DNA of 64,000 bases, taken from the NCBI GenBank assembly GCA_947561715.1, contig OX387201.1, positions 13,530,001 to 13,594,000 on the forward strand. The letters are read 5' to 3'. Position 1 is the first letter of the stretch, and each line of letters starts with the position of its first letter. The notes under the pieces were generated by a model that was given only the letters and a program-made list of their open reading frames with translations, did not search any database and was not told the origin of the DNA. A program made the position numbers and the translations under genes. The DNA comes from Ascidia mentula. Taxonomy: Eukaryota > Chordata > Ascidiacea > Phlebobranchia > Ascidiidae. This document shows, piece after piece, positions 12,601 to 25,125 of the stretch.

Positions 12601-13145
12601 TGTTGTGCATTTCCACGCACTAAATTCGTGGACTTTCAATTCACCCATTGAGACTATTTGAACATTTGTTTCAAAAAACGATTTATTGCATAGGGCTATC
12701 CACTTAGACCTCCATTGTGTAAAACATGATTGTAAGACAACCACCAGGCAGGGAGTAAACCACCATATACCATACCTTAATATCAGTTGTTGCAAATCAT
12801 CTTGTATATAGGTCGACACGCAAAGAAGATTTGGCAAATTTCCTCAACCTTCACGGTTGTTTATACTTTGCACTAAAACCGTTACAGTTTGCAATTCCTT
12901 TAAGTTTACAGAACTGTTTTACAATTTCAAGCCGTCTGGATCAGTGGTGTGAACAAAACGAAGGGACATCTTGCGTGGACGATAACCATAAAAAACCACG
13001 TGACCTGTCGTCTGACGCAAGCGTTTCTTCTCTTGGCAAAGTAGATGAGACCACTACCAACACCGTGGCAACAGAAATGGAAACGTTAAAAAACGATGCC
13101 GAAACGTTACAGCTGCTAAAATCAATGCCAGACACGAAATTCTGA
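9650..13145 (+). CDS. CALHM-family large-pore channel
   Basis: Seven exons in phase: 9650-9827, 10417-10613, 10795-10921, 11696-11804, 11910-12003, 12459-12583, 12812-13145. The N-terminal helix and first membrane segment lead into FNCPCPP, the signature of calcium homeostasis modulators. The second segment (GSVFIIVPSVTLFFLGYAM), a third ending in APCAWISIAFLDGKYYAC, and a fourth (VIGWVFIATALIIGGFFYM) follow in family order. After it comes HQRHYMMWYQEIEKQQFEE, matching the CALHM cytosolic helix after TM4. CALHMs form oligomeric plasma-membrane pores for ions and ATP. The Ser/Thr-rich tail is unlike vertebrate members, and the last exon could be spliced further. AATAAA at 13157-13162 is only 12 nt after the stop. 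The two SINE copies sit in intron 3. Confidence 0.85.
11025..11350 (+). mobile_element. tRNA-derived composite SINE, copy 2
   Basis: Full copy in CALHM intron 3, with A box TAGCTCAGTTGG and B box GAGTTCAAACC, conserved upstream arm (CTGCGCAGTGGGGCGATC) and downstream arm. It runs straight into copy 3. Confidence 0.85.
11351..11680 (+). mobile_element. tRNA-derived composite SINE, copy 3
   Basis: Second copy in tandem with copy 2 in the same orientation. The tRNA region (TAGCTTAGTTGG, GAGTTTAAACC) and the downstream GGCTGATCCAGC arm are clear. The upstream arm is shortened. It ends just before the acceptor of CALHM exon 4 at 11695. Confidence 0.8.
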
Positions 13146-13170
13146 TTGTAAGTAAGAATAAAACCCAATG

Positions 13171-13949
13171 AGGATAAGATGTTCCAGCACTGCAATGAAA
13201 GATGTAAAGGATATTTGATGTCTCCTGTTAATTCCAAGCGGAGTTAACCGTTAAACGAACATACAGACTGATACGTTCCATTGTGTTTGCAATGATGAAA
13301 AGTGTTTGGGATTGTTTAACGTATATTCGTTTTCCTATACATATATAATTTATTTTTTCGCATGCGGACTTGCTGCATGTATCAAAACAGACGGGGCTTC
13401 AAAGCAAATATGGCACTAAACAAGTAAACACGGCTTGTTTTGAAATGATGGAAATGACGTTGTCCGCACGTATGAATCATAAAATTAACTAAAATGATAT
13501 CACTACATTTCGGAAATTAATTTTAAAACTTTGTTATGAAACATTTTGTAGTTTAATGTGCAAAATGTGTCATGTAGACAACAAAGTTATGATTTATAAA
13601 AGGCTACTGTATAAAGTAGTTAGATTAACCCAACTCGAAATCCAATGAAAAAACGACTCATCACATTCGTTTCCGTCGTAATTCAACCGACCTTCGTAAC
13701 TACGTATGGTGCACCACCAGCACTGTCAATACACTAAAGCACAAAATAGCAAATCGTGCTCCTACAGTAGTTGCGTGGTTGAAGCTCCACTCCACTCTAA
13801 CCTCCCACTACACTTACTGTTTTCCGGGATGTGAGCTGCGTTTTACTGATGGGGTCATTCTACGCGTTCTTATTTATATTTTATTATATAGCTGTAACAG
13901 CGGCAATGCATGTTGGTTTAATTTAGGCGGTAACATGAGAAAACCACAT
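13171..13949. other. Spacer and duplicated 3' flank of the methyltransferase unit
   Basis: 13171-13600 shows no gene. From about 13640 the sequence is shared with 20680-20910 and 23620-23950, which marks the 3' side of a triplicated unit. Confidence 0.5.
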
Positions 13950-15670
13950 TTAAGCAAGTTTTTTGTAAACAAACACTTCGGTTTCTCCAACATCTTTATG
14001 CCAACTCTGCATACATCTTTCCACCAGCGATATCTTGCCAGATTTGATGAAATCTTCGATAGTTTTGTTTAGCAGCATGTCGTATGCTTTTGATCGTGTC
14101 TTTCGTAAATTCCACACGAGGAAGCCGCCGACCTTTGCGGCATCAACCATGTACTGCAGTAAATGTAAGTTAATTTGAAGCAAACCTTATTGCACAGTGT
14201 ATGGATTTCTGCCATTGGCACTAAAATAAGACAATTTCTTCAATGCTCCGTGTCAGTTTCTGTCTATAAATGTACCCCTGGTGCACTGTTTGATACGAGA
14301 TTGAATTTCAATGTATTTGTTTAACAACCAGTCTCTTAAGAAAACAGTGCACCAGAAAGTATTATGATAAAATAATAGAGTGAGGTTTTATTCTTTTGTT
14401 GTGTCTTTCTTACATAAAAGTGTGTAAAGAATTTCTTACATCAATGGTTACAGGCTGGCAATTATTTGGGATAAATGCTCCAATGCAAAAAACTGCATCA
14501 TACGAATTATTCTTCAACGGAAACTCGCCCTCCAGGCAATGTCGAATAATATTCCTACATGCGAAAAGTTTGAATATAGATTAAAAGTCCTAAAGTTAAA
14601 GTAATTGAATACAACCTGAACTTGATGTTCTTTTTGCTCGCTATGTAAAGCATTTCCATGTTGGCATCCAATATGTCAATTTCACCACCAAAGCCCTCGA
14701 CGCGCAAACTTTGCCCGACCGCCCCGGTGCCTTTAAAGCACAAACAAAAAAAGTAAACACATATACTTCGCTTTTATGCACACAAAGCACAAGCTTTTGC
14801 CAGTCGGACCAGCCTGGCTATTGTTTGCCTGCACTTTCGAAAGTCAGCATCGAACCCGTGTTGATAAAATCTACGCTGATGTCGCTGATAAGGCAAACTG
14901 CACAAAACACATTAAAACCAAAATAACTCACACAGACTGTGGACGATCAGGTCAGGCGATGTTTTATTTGAGATTAAACAGAAAAATTAATTTTGACATA
15001 GCCGTCATCGTCGGTTTCTGTGCTAACAGAATGTTTAAACGCCTGACGCTGCATGATCGTCCATGTGTGAGTTATTTTGGATATCAGACAAGTCAGGACA
15101 GATCCGTCGGCACCACCGAGCAAACAGGCTGAATTCAGCTGTCTAAATGACATTTTCTCTCACGTGGAAGCCACACACAAAAAAAGAACAGAAAAATGCT
15201 GACAGCGCGAAATATCTATTCCAAATAACAGCGAGGCAGAGCCTGATGTTAAAAGATAGTGCTTTGTGTGCATATTACCATTACGGATGGTATACAGTGA
15301 TCGGCCAGCATCTGCGGTCCATGGTTAGACCTCAATTTTTTAATATTTGAAGTACTTCGCTTTTATATCTGTAACTGCGACATTTTACCATCATTTGGTT
15401 TAACCATTACATTTGTCAAAACAAACCTGTGGCTATGTCCAAAACCAAAGCGTGCTTCCCAATATATTTCAAACACATTTCGGCTGCAACTTTTGGGATA
15501 GTGTAGCCAGTTGCTGATGTGTCTTTGTCATAATTCTTGCTCCATTTGTCGTAAACCAACTGCGAGTCCACAGGGGTATCACAATTTAATTCCTCGGAAT
15601 GCGTCAAAGACCAGGATTTCCACTGAAGTGTAGTTTGCTCTGTCATGTTTGCTCTATACACACAAATCAT
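13950..15670 (-). CDS. METTL27-like SAM methyltransferase, copy A
   Basis: Four exons: 15670/15646-15427, 14730-14616, 14554-14440, 14153-13950. Starting at the second Met (15646) gives 217 residues; the upstream Met at 15670 is also open. It resembles METTL27/WBSCR27: YDKWSKNYDKD, then motif I VLDIATG joined to TGAVG across the exon border, the acidic ILDANMEML loop, and SYDAVFCIGAF after the third strand. The SAM fold is therefore complete; the substrate is unknown. Minus-strand AATAAA at 13885-13880. Copy B encodes an equal-length, nearly identical protein. Confidence 0.8.
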
Positions 15671-16780
15671 TGTAGTTGACTCAAATGCATTTAAAACACT
15701 TGTTACGTGTTTGATAAACGTTATTAACTGTTCTTAGTTCGCTTATATTTGGCAAACTAAGAATGATTCTAAAACTTTATTTCACACAAAACTAGTCTCA
15801 AAAAACTGTTTCACAAACTATTTTCTTACAACGTTATGCAACACCGCCAATGTATTTACAGTGCCTCCAACCAAGTTACTTTGATAAACGCAAAGTTATG
15901 ATGTTCTGAATAATATTATATGGAATCGTAATAAAATTAACAAAGAATGGCGAAACTGTCTCCACGAAACAAAGTGACACAGTTTATCACATACCTGGTG
16001 TGAAGTTGGACTCGCTCTCTCTGCCCTTCGCATTGACCACGCAGATTATAAATAGGCAGCGCGATGACGCATGAAAAAAGAGTTGTGCCACGCGTAATAC
16101 AGCAAAACTCGAACAAAGTCCAACGTGACGTGTTTGTTCTTGCTCTGACCCGGTATAGCCCTTCATAAGGAGGTGCAAAGACGGGCGATGTTTGTCTTTG
16201 TGTATGAAAAGATCAGCGCTTTTGTCCAACGACTTGGAGAACTTTCTTTGGGGTGTGAGTGACGCGACATAGATGTCGGTAAGAGCCTTCAAACAGCCGA
16301 CCTCAAAGCTGACAAGATTCGACGCGGGGACGGTTCGGTGGGTGTTTGTCACGTTTCACTATTTCAAAGATGACTGGTTTCTGGACAGCAGTGTACACGA
16401 GGGGTTTATTCTTACCCGCCAAAAACTTACCCGCCAAAAAGTACACGAGGCACATTTTTACCGGCACAGTATTCAAGCCCGACTCATTAAATCAGCTCCG
16501 ACATTATCATATTAATAAAGAAACTAAGAGATGATTATGATCCTCAAACATTTTTGGTGAAAAAAGTAGCTTGATACGGCGATTGGTTTCTGAGATACAG
16601 CTGATTAAAGTCGCAGTTTAACCGCTGCGAACGAAATCGTGCAAAAGCGAAATTATTGTTGCGTGACGTCATAGAAGGAGCTTTAGTCGTGCGAGCGCTG
16701 GCAACCAGCCTTATGCGTTGGAATGAAAAACATTGCAAAACTGGTTTAGTATATGTGGAAAAGAGCCATAATAATCAAGT
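15671..16780. other. Upstream flank of methyltransferase copy A
   Basis: The stretch to about 16110 is alignable with 22666-23090 upstream of copy B. Both contain a TATA-like box (TATAAATAGGCAGC near 16045, TATAAAAAGGCAGC near 23015), which reads best on the plus strand. It may be a divergent promoter. No coding exon is recognised. Confidence 0.35.
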
Positions 16781-16782
16781 AA

Positions 16783-16916
16783 GGTCTCATCAGTGCAGCT
16801 GTTGATGTGGCACTGTGCTAGCTGGTAGACTAGCAGGCACACAGATTTCCACTTTGTGGTACCTTTCGGTCAATCGTCGATATGTTGGGTACCAGCTAGC
16901 ACAGTGCCACATCAAC
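16783..16916 (+). mobile_element. Hammerhead-bearing inverted repeat, element 2 body
   Basis: The left end is a truncated inverted ribozyme half (AAGGTCTCATCAGTGCAGCT); the right end leads into an intact ribozyme. The arms GATGTGGCACTGTGCTAGCT and their complement are nearly perfect. The body block CAGATTTCCACTTTGTGGT is shared with elements 1 and 3. Confidence 0.7.
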
Positions 16917-16976
16917 AGCTGCACTGATGAGACCTTACAGGTCGAAACAGTGCGTGTATACACCCTGTCTGCAGCT
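16917..16976 (+). ncRNA. Type I hammerhead ribozyme 2, core intact
   Basis: Helix I AGCTGCA/TGCAGCT, core CTGATGA, helix II GACCUUACAGGUC, GAAA, helix III ACAG/CTGT with a longer palindromic loop (GTGTATACAC), GUC with cleavage expected after C16969. It lies between genes. Confidence 0.85.
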
Positions 16977-17899
16977 CTCATGGTTTAGTATAGTTTTGCA
17001 TAAAACAGAGGGCACAACAAGTGAACAAGTGCAACAAACGGATTTTGATGTTAATTTAAGCTGCTTCGACCTATTATGTCTTATTTAGTTGTGTAATAAT
17101 AAAACAGTTACTGGGACAGGGTGTTCTTGTTGTTAAAGCATTTATGATCGCTTACGTGATACATGAACTTTTGTAAACACGACAGAGACAAACTGTCAAT
17201 TTAGGCATTGTCGTTTTGTCCACTCACAGCAAAAGAAAAAGTAATTAAATTTTAAGGCTGGCAAAGACCGCCGAGAAAAGTCGACCAAATTACCTGATTA
17301 TGTAACACGGTTATTCTGCCATAGTACAACGTTTTGTCTGGCAGTAGCGTTGCCTATGAGTTCGCGTCATAAATGATTTGATTAATTCGCCATAATTTCA
17401 CCAATGTATTTTTCGCAAAAAAGTTAAATGTTGGAATTAACAAATTAAAGTCAACACATGGGTGAGTTATGACATCACACCAAAAATGACGTCATGTAAT
17501 GCCACTGAGCAAGGAAACGCACCATCCCCGTCTTATCGAAGTACAGAGTAGTGTCGTTGCTGGTATACCATTTGGTCTTCCGATAATCATGGACAAATAA
17601 AATAAGCCTTTGGTTTGTGACGTCACAGTGACATATGTTTGTGTGATGTCAAACCTTGTCCCGACTTTTGAGGTAACGTAATCTGTGGATTCTCCTATGT
17701 TTGAAACTATTCGATATCGAAAATGTAAGGCGTCCTTCCCTATGTAAACAATGCATTTTTTCGACGCGAGCGCCTTGTGTGATGTCATTTTCGCCACAGC
17801 GCAAAAGGTTTACGATTTTTGGTCGCCGCTACTTCTCGTGCAGTTTTCTACATTTTGTAGTTGACGTAGAAGAAAAAAACTTTGGATATATGTTTGTTG
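16977..17899. other. Spacer, no gene recognised
   Basis: Several short ORFs show no recognisable domain. The sequence lies between the ribozyme repeat and the gypsy fossil and may include eroded parts of the latter. Confidence 0.3.
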
Positions 17900-20140
17900 T
17901 AGATGTACCTTTAGTTTTACGTAAGTTGCCATGACCGTGTCATATGCACTTTGAAACTTTCGTACCTTACTCGGTAACTTTGCAGAATTAACGCGTAGCG
18001 CATAACACCATCGTTACTAAATTTGGCTGATGAAAAGTGTGTGAGCGGCTTATGATCAGTTTGCAATGCAAATTCAGAGCCACACAAATAAATCTTGTAT
18101 TTCTCAGAAGAGCATACATTAGCCAAATAATCCCTTTTAACAGCGAAATATGACTCTCCCGCCTTATAGTTTCTTACTGGCTTAGCTCACTGGATATATC
18201 CCGCCATTGTCCTCTTGTAGCAGGACGCATCCAAGACGTTTATCCGAGGCCCCCGAGGGCAGCACGATTGCTTTCTTAACGTCGGGCAGGCAAAGGATCG
18301 TCCTTGCTTGATTTCAAGCTTGATTAACGCATCTTCTTGCTCTGGTCCCCATGTGACCTCTATGTGATTTTCTTTCGTGGTGAGGTCAGTCACTGGTTTG
18401 GCAATTTCAGCGCAATCAAGGATAAAAACCCAATAGTATCCAGTTAACCTGATGAACGAGCGAAACTCCTTTTTCTTCTTCGGGCGTTTTGCCTCTCGAA
18501 TCTTGGACACGTTGAGACCCAAAATTCATGTGCACATTATGTCCGAGAAAGTCATCCTCGTCTGTCCCGACTGTGCACTTCGACGACTTCGCAGTAACCC
18601 CGGCCTCACTTAGACGTGCTAACAAGGCACCCAAAGAGCTATTATGTTGATCCCATCTTTCAGAGTGTACATCAATATAGCATTCGACATCCCAAAACCG
18701 GCAAAAAGAGACCTCGTGTCTCTCAAACGTTACCCCAGCGTTTACCATTCCAAATGGCATTCTGAGGAACTCATACGTCCCTGAGTGCGTTATGAAAGCC
18801 GTCATTGCTATATCTTCTTCGGCTACTTGGATTTGCTAATATCCTTTAGTCAGTTCAGGTTTTGTAAAGTACTTGGTACTTCCATTCAAGCGTTGAAACA
18901 CTGCCTCGTCCGTAGGCATTAGTTCTGGATCGCACACCGTTAGTTTCGTCCGCTTACTGTAGTCGTACTAGTCGATGCATATCCGGTTTGACCCATCCTT
19001 TTCCTTGACAACCACTAGAGGCGAACGTACGCAGACTGTGACCGTCGTATGACGCCAAACCGTCAGCATTGATCAAGCGCCCGACCCATATACCAAGAAG
19101 AAAGCCTGATCGGTATTCGTGCTTAGGATATCCTGGGTTCAAATCCCGGTGCGGTCAAAAAAAACGTAACATCTCCTCGATCTCCATTTGATCTTCGTCC
19201 CTCATGGCGTAAGGCACAGTGTATGGTTTAAAATGCACTGGTTTATTATCCTACAACTGAATGTGATGCTTTTGGATGGAAACGTTGCAAGGTACATCGC
19301 TAAATACACCCGTATATTGTTCGACCAAAGCAAACACTTGCGACCTTTGCTTGGCTGAGAGGCTGCCGCGCCACAATTGCACCATTACGCAAAGCGGTAC
19401 TGGACTGAATGAAATCGACTGTCGGTTCCACCGTCAGTCGCCTCGCAAGCATCACGTGTCACATAATTTTTTAACTTATTCGCATGAAATTTACGCTCTA
19501 TTCCTCCAGCGCCAAGAGTGTAGTTGTTACATCTTCAAGATCATTGTGTGTAATCGACAGTGACGCAACAATGATCTTAATGCGTAACACTTCTTTTCGA
19601 ATGCCATTGTTGCTTGGTAGCAATTTGTTCACTTGTTTGCAGCGTGCTAGTAGGATAAAATAGTTTGTGTCAGTTAAATTGTTTATTTACCCCTTTCAGG
19701 AGATAATTTTGGCTTTAATGTTATTGTTCATTTGTTTGCTGCAAATTCAGCTGTCATACGGAAACGTGGCATGTTAAAAAACAGTTGGTAAGTGCTCGCA
19801 AGCGTTTATGGTTGGCTGTGTTGTTGATTGTTGATTTTTTAATAGAAAACCGTCGTTACGTTGATGTTAATACACCGGGAAAAGGAAACGGCGTGTTTCA
19901 ACAAAGAAGGTTACGCTTTATGAGACTTGGCCCTCGTAGGCCGTGCGTTCAGAGTCTACAGCAGTCGTTATGACCACTTTTTCGCACAACCTTAAATGGA
20001 CCTTTCCACTGCGGAAGCAGTTTGTTGTGGTCCGTGGGCAGAAGCACGTGTTTTGATTTTTCTATCGAAATACCTTTTGCATTGTGGCTTAATTTAACAA
20101 GCTCCTCACTGGGCAACGTCAGTACGGTCTGCAATTTTTT
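17900..20140 (-). mobile_element. Ty3/gypsy-type LTR retroelement fossil, broken
   Basis: Minus-strand pieces of pol are recognisable: a reverse transcriptase region at about 19420-18190 (with LRMPFGMVNA), an RNase H region at about 18126-17917 (LQTDHKPLTHF), and an integrase-tail piece at 20134-19949 (LLPQWKGPFKVV). The integrase piece lies upstream of the RT on that strand, the reverse of normal gypsy order, so two partial copies or a rearrangement is likely. Many breaks; no LTRs or capsid region seen. A SINE of a second family is inserted in the RT region. The family matches the gypsy element type known from Ciona (Cigr-1), which is not confirmed here. Confidence 0.75.
19060..19160 (+). 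mobile_element. tRNA-derived SINE, second family, copy 1
   Basis: It carries a B box GGTTCAAATCCCGG and an upstream CATTGATCAAGCGCCCGACC segment. The element at 45163-45268, on the other strand, matches over about 100 bp. Here it interrupts the gypsy fossil. Confidence 0.65.
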
Positions 20141-20910
20141 TGTCGTACATGTTTACCGGGGCACCGTGTCACATGGATCAACTTTGACACATCGCAGAGG
20201 AAAGCCACTCACATCACAACAAGAATCGGCATCCAAACGTGTTTACGGCGCAACCACCACACATCCAAACCACTTACGGTGTTACTTTCGCGGAAGAACC
20301 TCGCACCAACGCATTGGATTGCGCTGAGGTTGGCCTAACAAAAACATCAAGAAAATGATTTTGCCTCGTTGCAAATGAGTGTCCCTTTCGTTTTACCGCG
20401 CAAGATTTCTGATTCGTCAAAGTGATCTTATCTTTTACCCGCGTGTTTTTACTATGCTATACGTGTCCTGGTAGTTACTTGTGACAAGGGTTGTGTTGCA
20501 CACGGAGCATCCTTAAGACAGAAATTAGTTTTTAGTTGGTGTCCTTTTACTCCCTTTTACGTTTTTTCACAGACACTGAAGATGCTTTACAACGAAATAT
20601 ATTGTCTTACTGTAAAGTGGTGAGATTAACTCAATGAAAATCGAAAACTACAGTGACAAAACGATTTGACACATTTGACGTTTCCGTTGTTATTCAAAGG
20701 ATCTTCCAAAAAATACTTCGCATATGGTGCCCCACCAGCACTGTCAATACACTAAAGCACGAAACAGCAAACCGTGCTCCTACATTAGTTGCGTGGTTGA
20801 AGCAACACTCTATCCTCATTTTACACATTCTTATTTATATTTTGTTATACAGCTGTAACAACGACAATGCGTGTTGATTTAATTTAAGCGGTAAAATGAG
20901 AAAACCACAT
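20141..20910. other. Spacer leading into methyltransferase unit B
   Basis: No gene to about 20620. From there the flank shared with units A and C begins (for example CACCAGCACTGTCAATACAC near 20731). Confidence 0.4.
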
Positions 20911-22665
20911 TTAAGCAAGTTTTTTGTAAACAACCACTTTGGTTTCTCCAACATCTTTATGCCAACTCTGCATGCATATTTCCACCAGCGATATCTTGCC
21001 AGCTTCGATGAAATCTTCAATAGTTTTATTTAGCAGCATGTCGTAAGATTTGGATCGTGTCTTTCGCATGTTCCACACGAGGAAGCCGCCTACCTTTGCG
21101 GCATCAACCATGTACTGCAGTAAATGTAAGTTAATTTGAAGCAAATTACACATGTATGGAATTTATGCTAACGGAAATAAATAACAGCCTGAGGTTTTAT
21201 TTTTTTGCTGCGTCTTGCTTACGTAAAAGTGTGTAAAGAATTTCTTACATCAATGGTTACAGGCTGGCAATTATTTGGGATAAATGCTCCAATGCAAAAA
21301 ACTGCATCATACGAATTATTCTTCAACGGAAACTCGCCCTCCAGGCCATGTCGAATAATATTCCTATATGTAAAAAGTTTGAAGATGGTTTACAGTCTTA
21401 ATATTAAAATATTAATAACAACCTGAACTTGATGTTCTTTTTGCTTGCTATGTAAAGCATTTCCATGTTGGCATCCAATATGTCAATTTCACCACCAAAG
21501 CCCCCGACGCGCAAACTATGCCCGACCGCCCCGGTGCCTTTAAAGCACAAACAATAAAAGTAAATTAAACTTTATACTCAAGGAAGGCGAAAAATGTCAT
21601 TCAGACAACAGGATTCATTCTGTTTGCTAGGTGGTACCGACGAGTCTGTCCGGTCTTGTCAGATCTCCAGAATAACTCACAAAGAGTGATGGACGATCAG
21701 CGTCAGATCATCCATCATAATTTGTGAATTAATTTGCATGCAAAAATATTTATATCACTTTCTTTTCTGCATGTTTAGTGACGTGAATTATATTTTCTTG
21801 TAGTTAAGTTGAATTGGTGAAAAAGTAAACATATATTTTGCTTTTATACACACAAAGCACATGCATTTTACAACAGGATTAACCTGGCTGTTGTTTGGAA
21901 TATATATTTCGCCCCGTGGGCGTCTTCAGTTCCTTAGTTACATATAACCATAATAATGAAATGCGTGCGAAATACAATGACACTATATGGACTATGCATA
22001 AAAAAGGGCATCCAACCTGTTGCATTGGTACTGTGACCAGTGTAGGCACTACACTGTGTTGCAAGCAGTGCATGAGAAGGAAAGAGAATTGCCTGCACAG
22101 TTGAAAAGCAACATCGAACGCGTGTTCATAACAGTCACGCTGGTATGGCGAACTGCACAAAAACACAAAAAAGGCACTGAAGATGCCCACAGGGCGTGAT
22201 ATATATTCCAAACAACAGCCAGGCTGATCCTGTTGTCAAAAGTTAGTGCTTTATGTTTGCATATTGCCATTACGGACGGTACGGTGATCGCTAGACCAGC
22301 ATCTGCAGTGTATGGTTTGGACCTCAATTGTTCAATGATTAAAGTACTTGATCGCTTTTATATCTGTAACTGCGACATTTATCATCATTTTGGTTTAACC
22401 ATTACATTTGTTAAAACAAACCTGCGGCAATGTCCAAAACCAAAGCGTGCTTCCCAATATACTTCAAACACAATTCGGCTGCAACTTTTGGGATAGTGTA
22501 ACCAGTTGCTGATGTATCTTTGTCATAATTCTTGCTCCATTTGTCGTAAACCAACTGCGAGTCCACAGGGGTATCACAATTTAATTCCTCGGAATGCGTT
22601 AAAGACCAGGATTTCCATTGAAGTGTAGTTTGCTCTGCCATGTTTACTCTATACACACAAATCAT
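20911..22665 (-). CDS. METTL27-like SAM methyltransferase, copy B
   Basis: Four exons: 22665/22641-22422, 21537-21423, 21363-21249, 21114-20911. Exon lengths are identical to copy A (220, 115, 115 and 204 nt from the inner Met). The first exon differs from copy A at only a few residues. The SAM motifs VLDIAAG-TGAVG and ILDANMEML are present, so the copy looks functional. Intron 1 carries a 365-bp foldback element at 21871-22235 that copy A lacks in this form. Confidence 0.8.
21871..22235. mobile_element. Foldback/MITE with about 60-bp terminal inverted repeats, copy 1
   Basis: The ends are inverted copies (CAACAGGATTAACCTGGCTG against its near-complement ending CAGGCTGATCCTGTTG). The arms include a hammerhead-like skeleton on the outward strands: CTGAAGA, a GCCC/GGGC stem, then GAAA in the left arm. 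It lies in intron 1 of copy B. Confidence 0.75.
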
Positions 22666-23590
22666 TGTAGTTGACTCAAATGCACGAAAAACACTTCTTA
22701 CGCGTTTAGCACACGTCTTCGTGAGTTCGTTGTTCGCTTATATTTGGCAAACTAAGAATGATTCTAAAACTTCCTTTCACAAAAACTAACCTCACTAAAC
22801 TGTTTTACAAACTATTTTCTTACAACGTTATGCAACACCACCAATGTATTTTCAGTGCCTCGAACTAAGTTACTTCCATAAACACGAAGTTATAATCAAA
22901 TTAACAAACTAAGGCGAAATTGTTTTTACGAAACAAAGTAACACAATTTATCACATATATCGGGCTGAGTTTTGACTCACTCTCTCTGCCCATCGCATTG
23001 ACGACGGCAGATTATAAAAAGGCAGCGCGACGAGGCGAGAAAAAATCGACTAGAGTTCTGCCACGCGTAATACAGCAAAACTCAACACGAAAAGATTTAA
23101 ATTACAGGGTGTGTGGTTTGGAAATTGTGTACCACTTTAAATTACATAATTATGTCAAAGTTCTCACGAAATTAAAGGTCGGAAAATTAGTTATAAAAAA
23201 TACGAATTATGGAGATGATGCAATATTTCGCATTGTCTTTGATTCTTTGTCGATTTTTTATGTTTTTTTCCGAGACTAAAACCAGGCTTAGATCAGGCGT
23301 GTTGATCAAATAATCGATGACGTAAACCATACAGCCGAGTATGAGTTTTCAAAAAATATTTCTTCAACAATTGCTTAATACGGAACACAACAAATCAATA
23401 TAACGCACATACTTAAAAAATGACGAGACTTTGCACAAAACAATAGTGGACAACCTCAAGCAAGTTAACTTATTTTGCTCACAACATAACAGAAGCTAAC
23501 AGTTTTTCCACTTTTTTCCTGATATATAACCATTCACGGATGCATATTAATTCTCGTTGCAGCTTCCCCAGTAAACAAACACGCGTCGTT
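22666..23590. other. Upstream flank of methyltransferase copy B and spacer
   Basis: Shares about 400 bp with the flank of copy A, including the TATA-like box near 23015. The remainder shows no gene. Confidence 0.4.
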
Positions 23591-23959
23591 CATAGCATTT
23601 GTATAAGAATAGGTTGCACGATTTGTCATTCCTCGTTTCCGTCGTTATTCAACCGACCTTCGTTAGGGTACTTTGCGTATGGTGCACCACCAGCACTGTC
23701 AAAACAATAAAGCACGAAACAGCAAATCGTGCTCTTACAGTAGCTGCGTGGTTGAAGTTACACAAGACTCTGTCCTACAACTACACTTGGTGCTTTCCGG
23801 GAATTGTGCTGCGATTTACTAAAGGGGTCATTCTACACATTCTTATTTATATTTCGTTATATAGCTGTAGCAGCGACAATGCGTGTTGATTTAATTTAAG
23901 CGGTAACATGAGAAAACCACATTTAAGCAAGTTTTTTTGTAAACAAACACTTAGGTTTC

Positions 23960-25125
23960 TCCAACATCCTTATGTCAAGCGTTGTACTGCTTCATTGCAT
24001 TACCCAGTTAAGAATGACTACAAGTCCACGCAACAAAAGGAAAAGAGAAAGGCGGCGAAAGAATGCAATTAATCCGCTTCGTTACAATGCCGTAAAGAGA
24101 GCGTTACACCAGCTCTGATAAAATCTTCGATAGTTTTATTTAGCAGCATGTCGCATGCCTACGATGGTGTCTTTCGCATGTTTCACACGAGGAAGCCGCA
24201 AGCCTTTGCGGCATCAACCATGTATCACTCTCTCTGTCCATCGCATTGACCTACTGCAGCAAATGTAAGTTAATTTGAAGCAAACAATAGTACACAGTTT
24301 ATGGAATGCCTGTCACAACCTAATTGAATAAAATTAACAAAAATGTTTGCAACGTCACAGCTGCAAACTGCAATAAAATAATAGTGCGTAAAATAGTTAA
24401 TAAAATAATAATTTTTTATTCTTTTGTTTCGTCTTGATTACATAAATGTGTGGAAAGAATTTCTTACATCAATGGTTACAGGCTGGCAATTATGGGATAA
24501 ATGCTCCAATGCAAAAAACTGCATCATACGAATTATTCTTCAACGGGAACTTGTTCTGTTCATTATAATTTCTCTTCGATATGATGAGCGTTGTTATCGT
24601 GTCCCCATCTGAATGTTGTTGTTTGGTTTACATCTAAAATGCGGTACCAAACCCTGATGAAGTCTGGCCTTATGGAAACGTCGAAAGAATACAGTACGTT
24701 AGTTTTAGTCTTTTTTAAATTGCAATATGCCTGGAAGCAATAGTACTACAAATCGTTATACTTAACTAAAATATACTTTTAACACTATTAGAAGATTTTG
24801 TTCATAACTAATCCAATATGATTGGATACTGCGCCAAATTATTATGAGCAAATTACTACGCATCATGCTCCAATGCAAAAAACTGCATCATACGAATTAT
24901 TCTTCAACGGAAACTCGCCCTCCAGGCCATGTCGAATAATATTCCTATATGTAAAAAGTTTGAAGATGGTTTACAGTCTTAATATTAAAATATTAATAAC
25001 AACCTGAACTTGATGTTCTTTTTGCTTGCTATGTAAAGCATTTCCATGTTGGCATCCAATATGTCAATTTCACCACCAAAGCCCCCGACGCGCAAACTAT
25101 GCCCGACCGCCCCGGTGCCTTTAAA
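23960..25125 (-). pseudogene. METTL27-like methyltransferase, copy C, broken
   Basis: A third copy with all recognisable parts damaged. The terminal exon (about 24230-23960) is split by foreign sequence at about 23985-24115 and again near its 5' end. The third exon occurs twice: a truncated version at 24455-24550 and a whole one at about 24950-24850. The second exon (25125-25011) is whole. The first exon is missing. The segment 24865-25838 is almost identical to 21284-22277 of unit B, including the foldback element, so part of the copy arose by a recent duplication from B. Confidence 0.8.
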
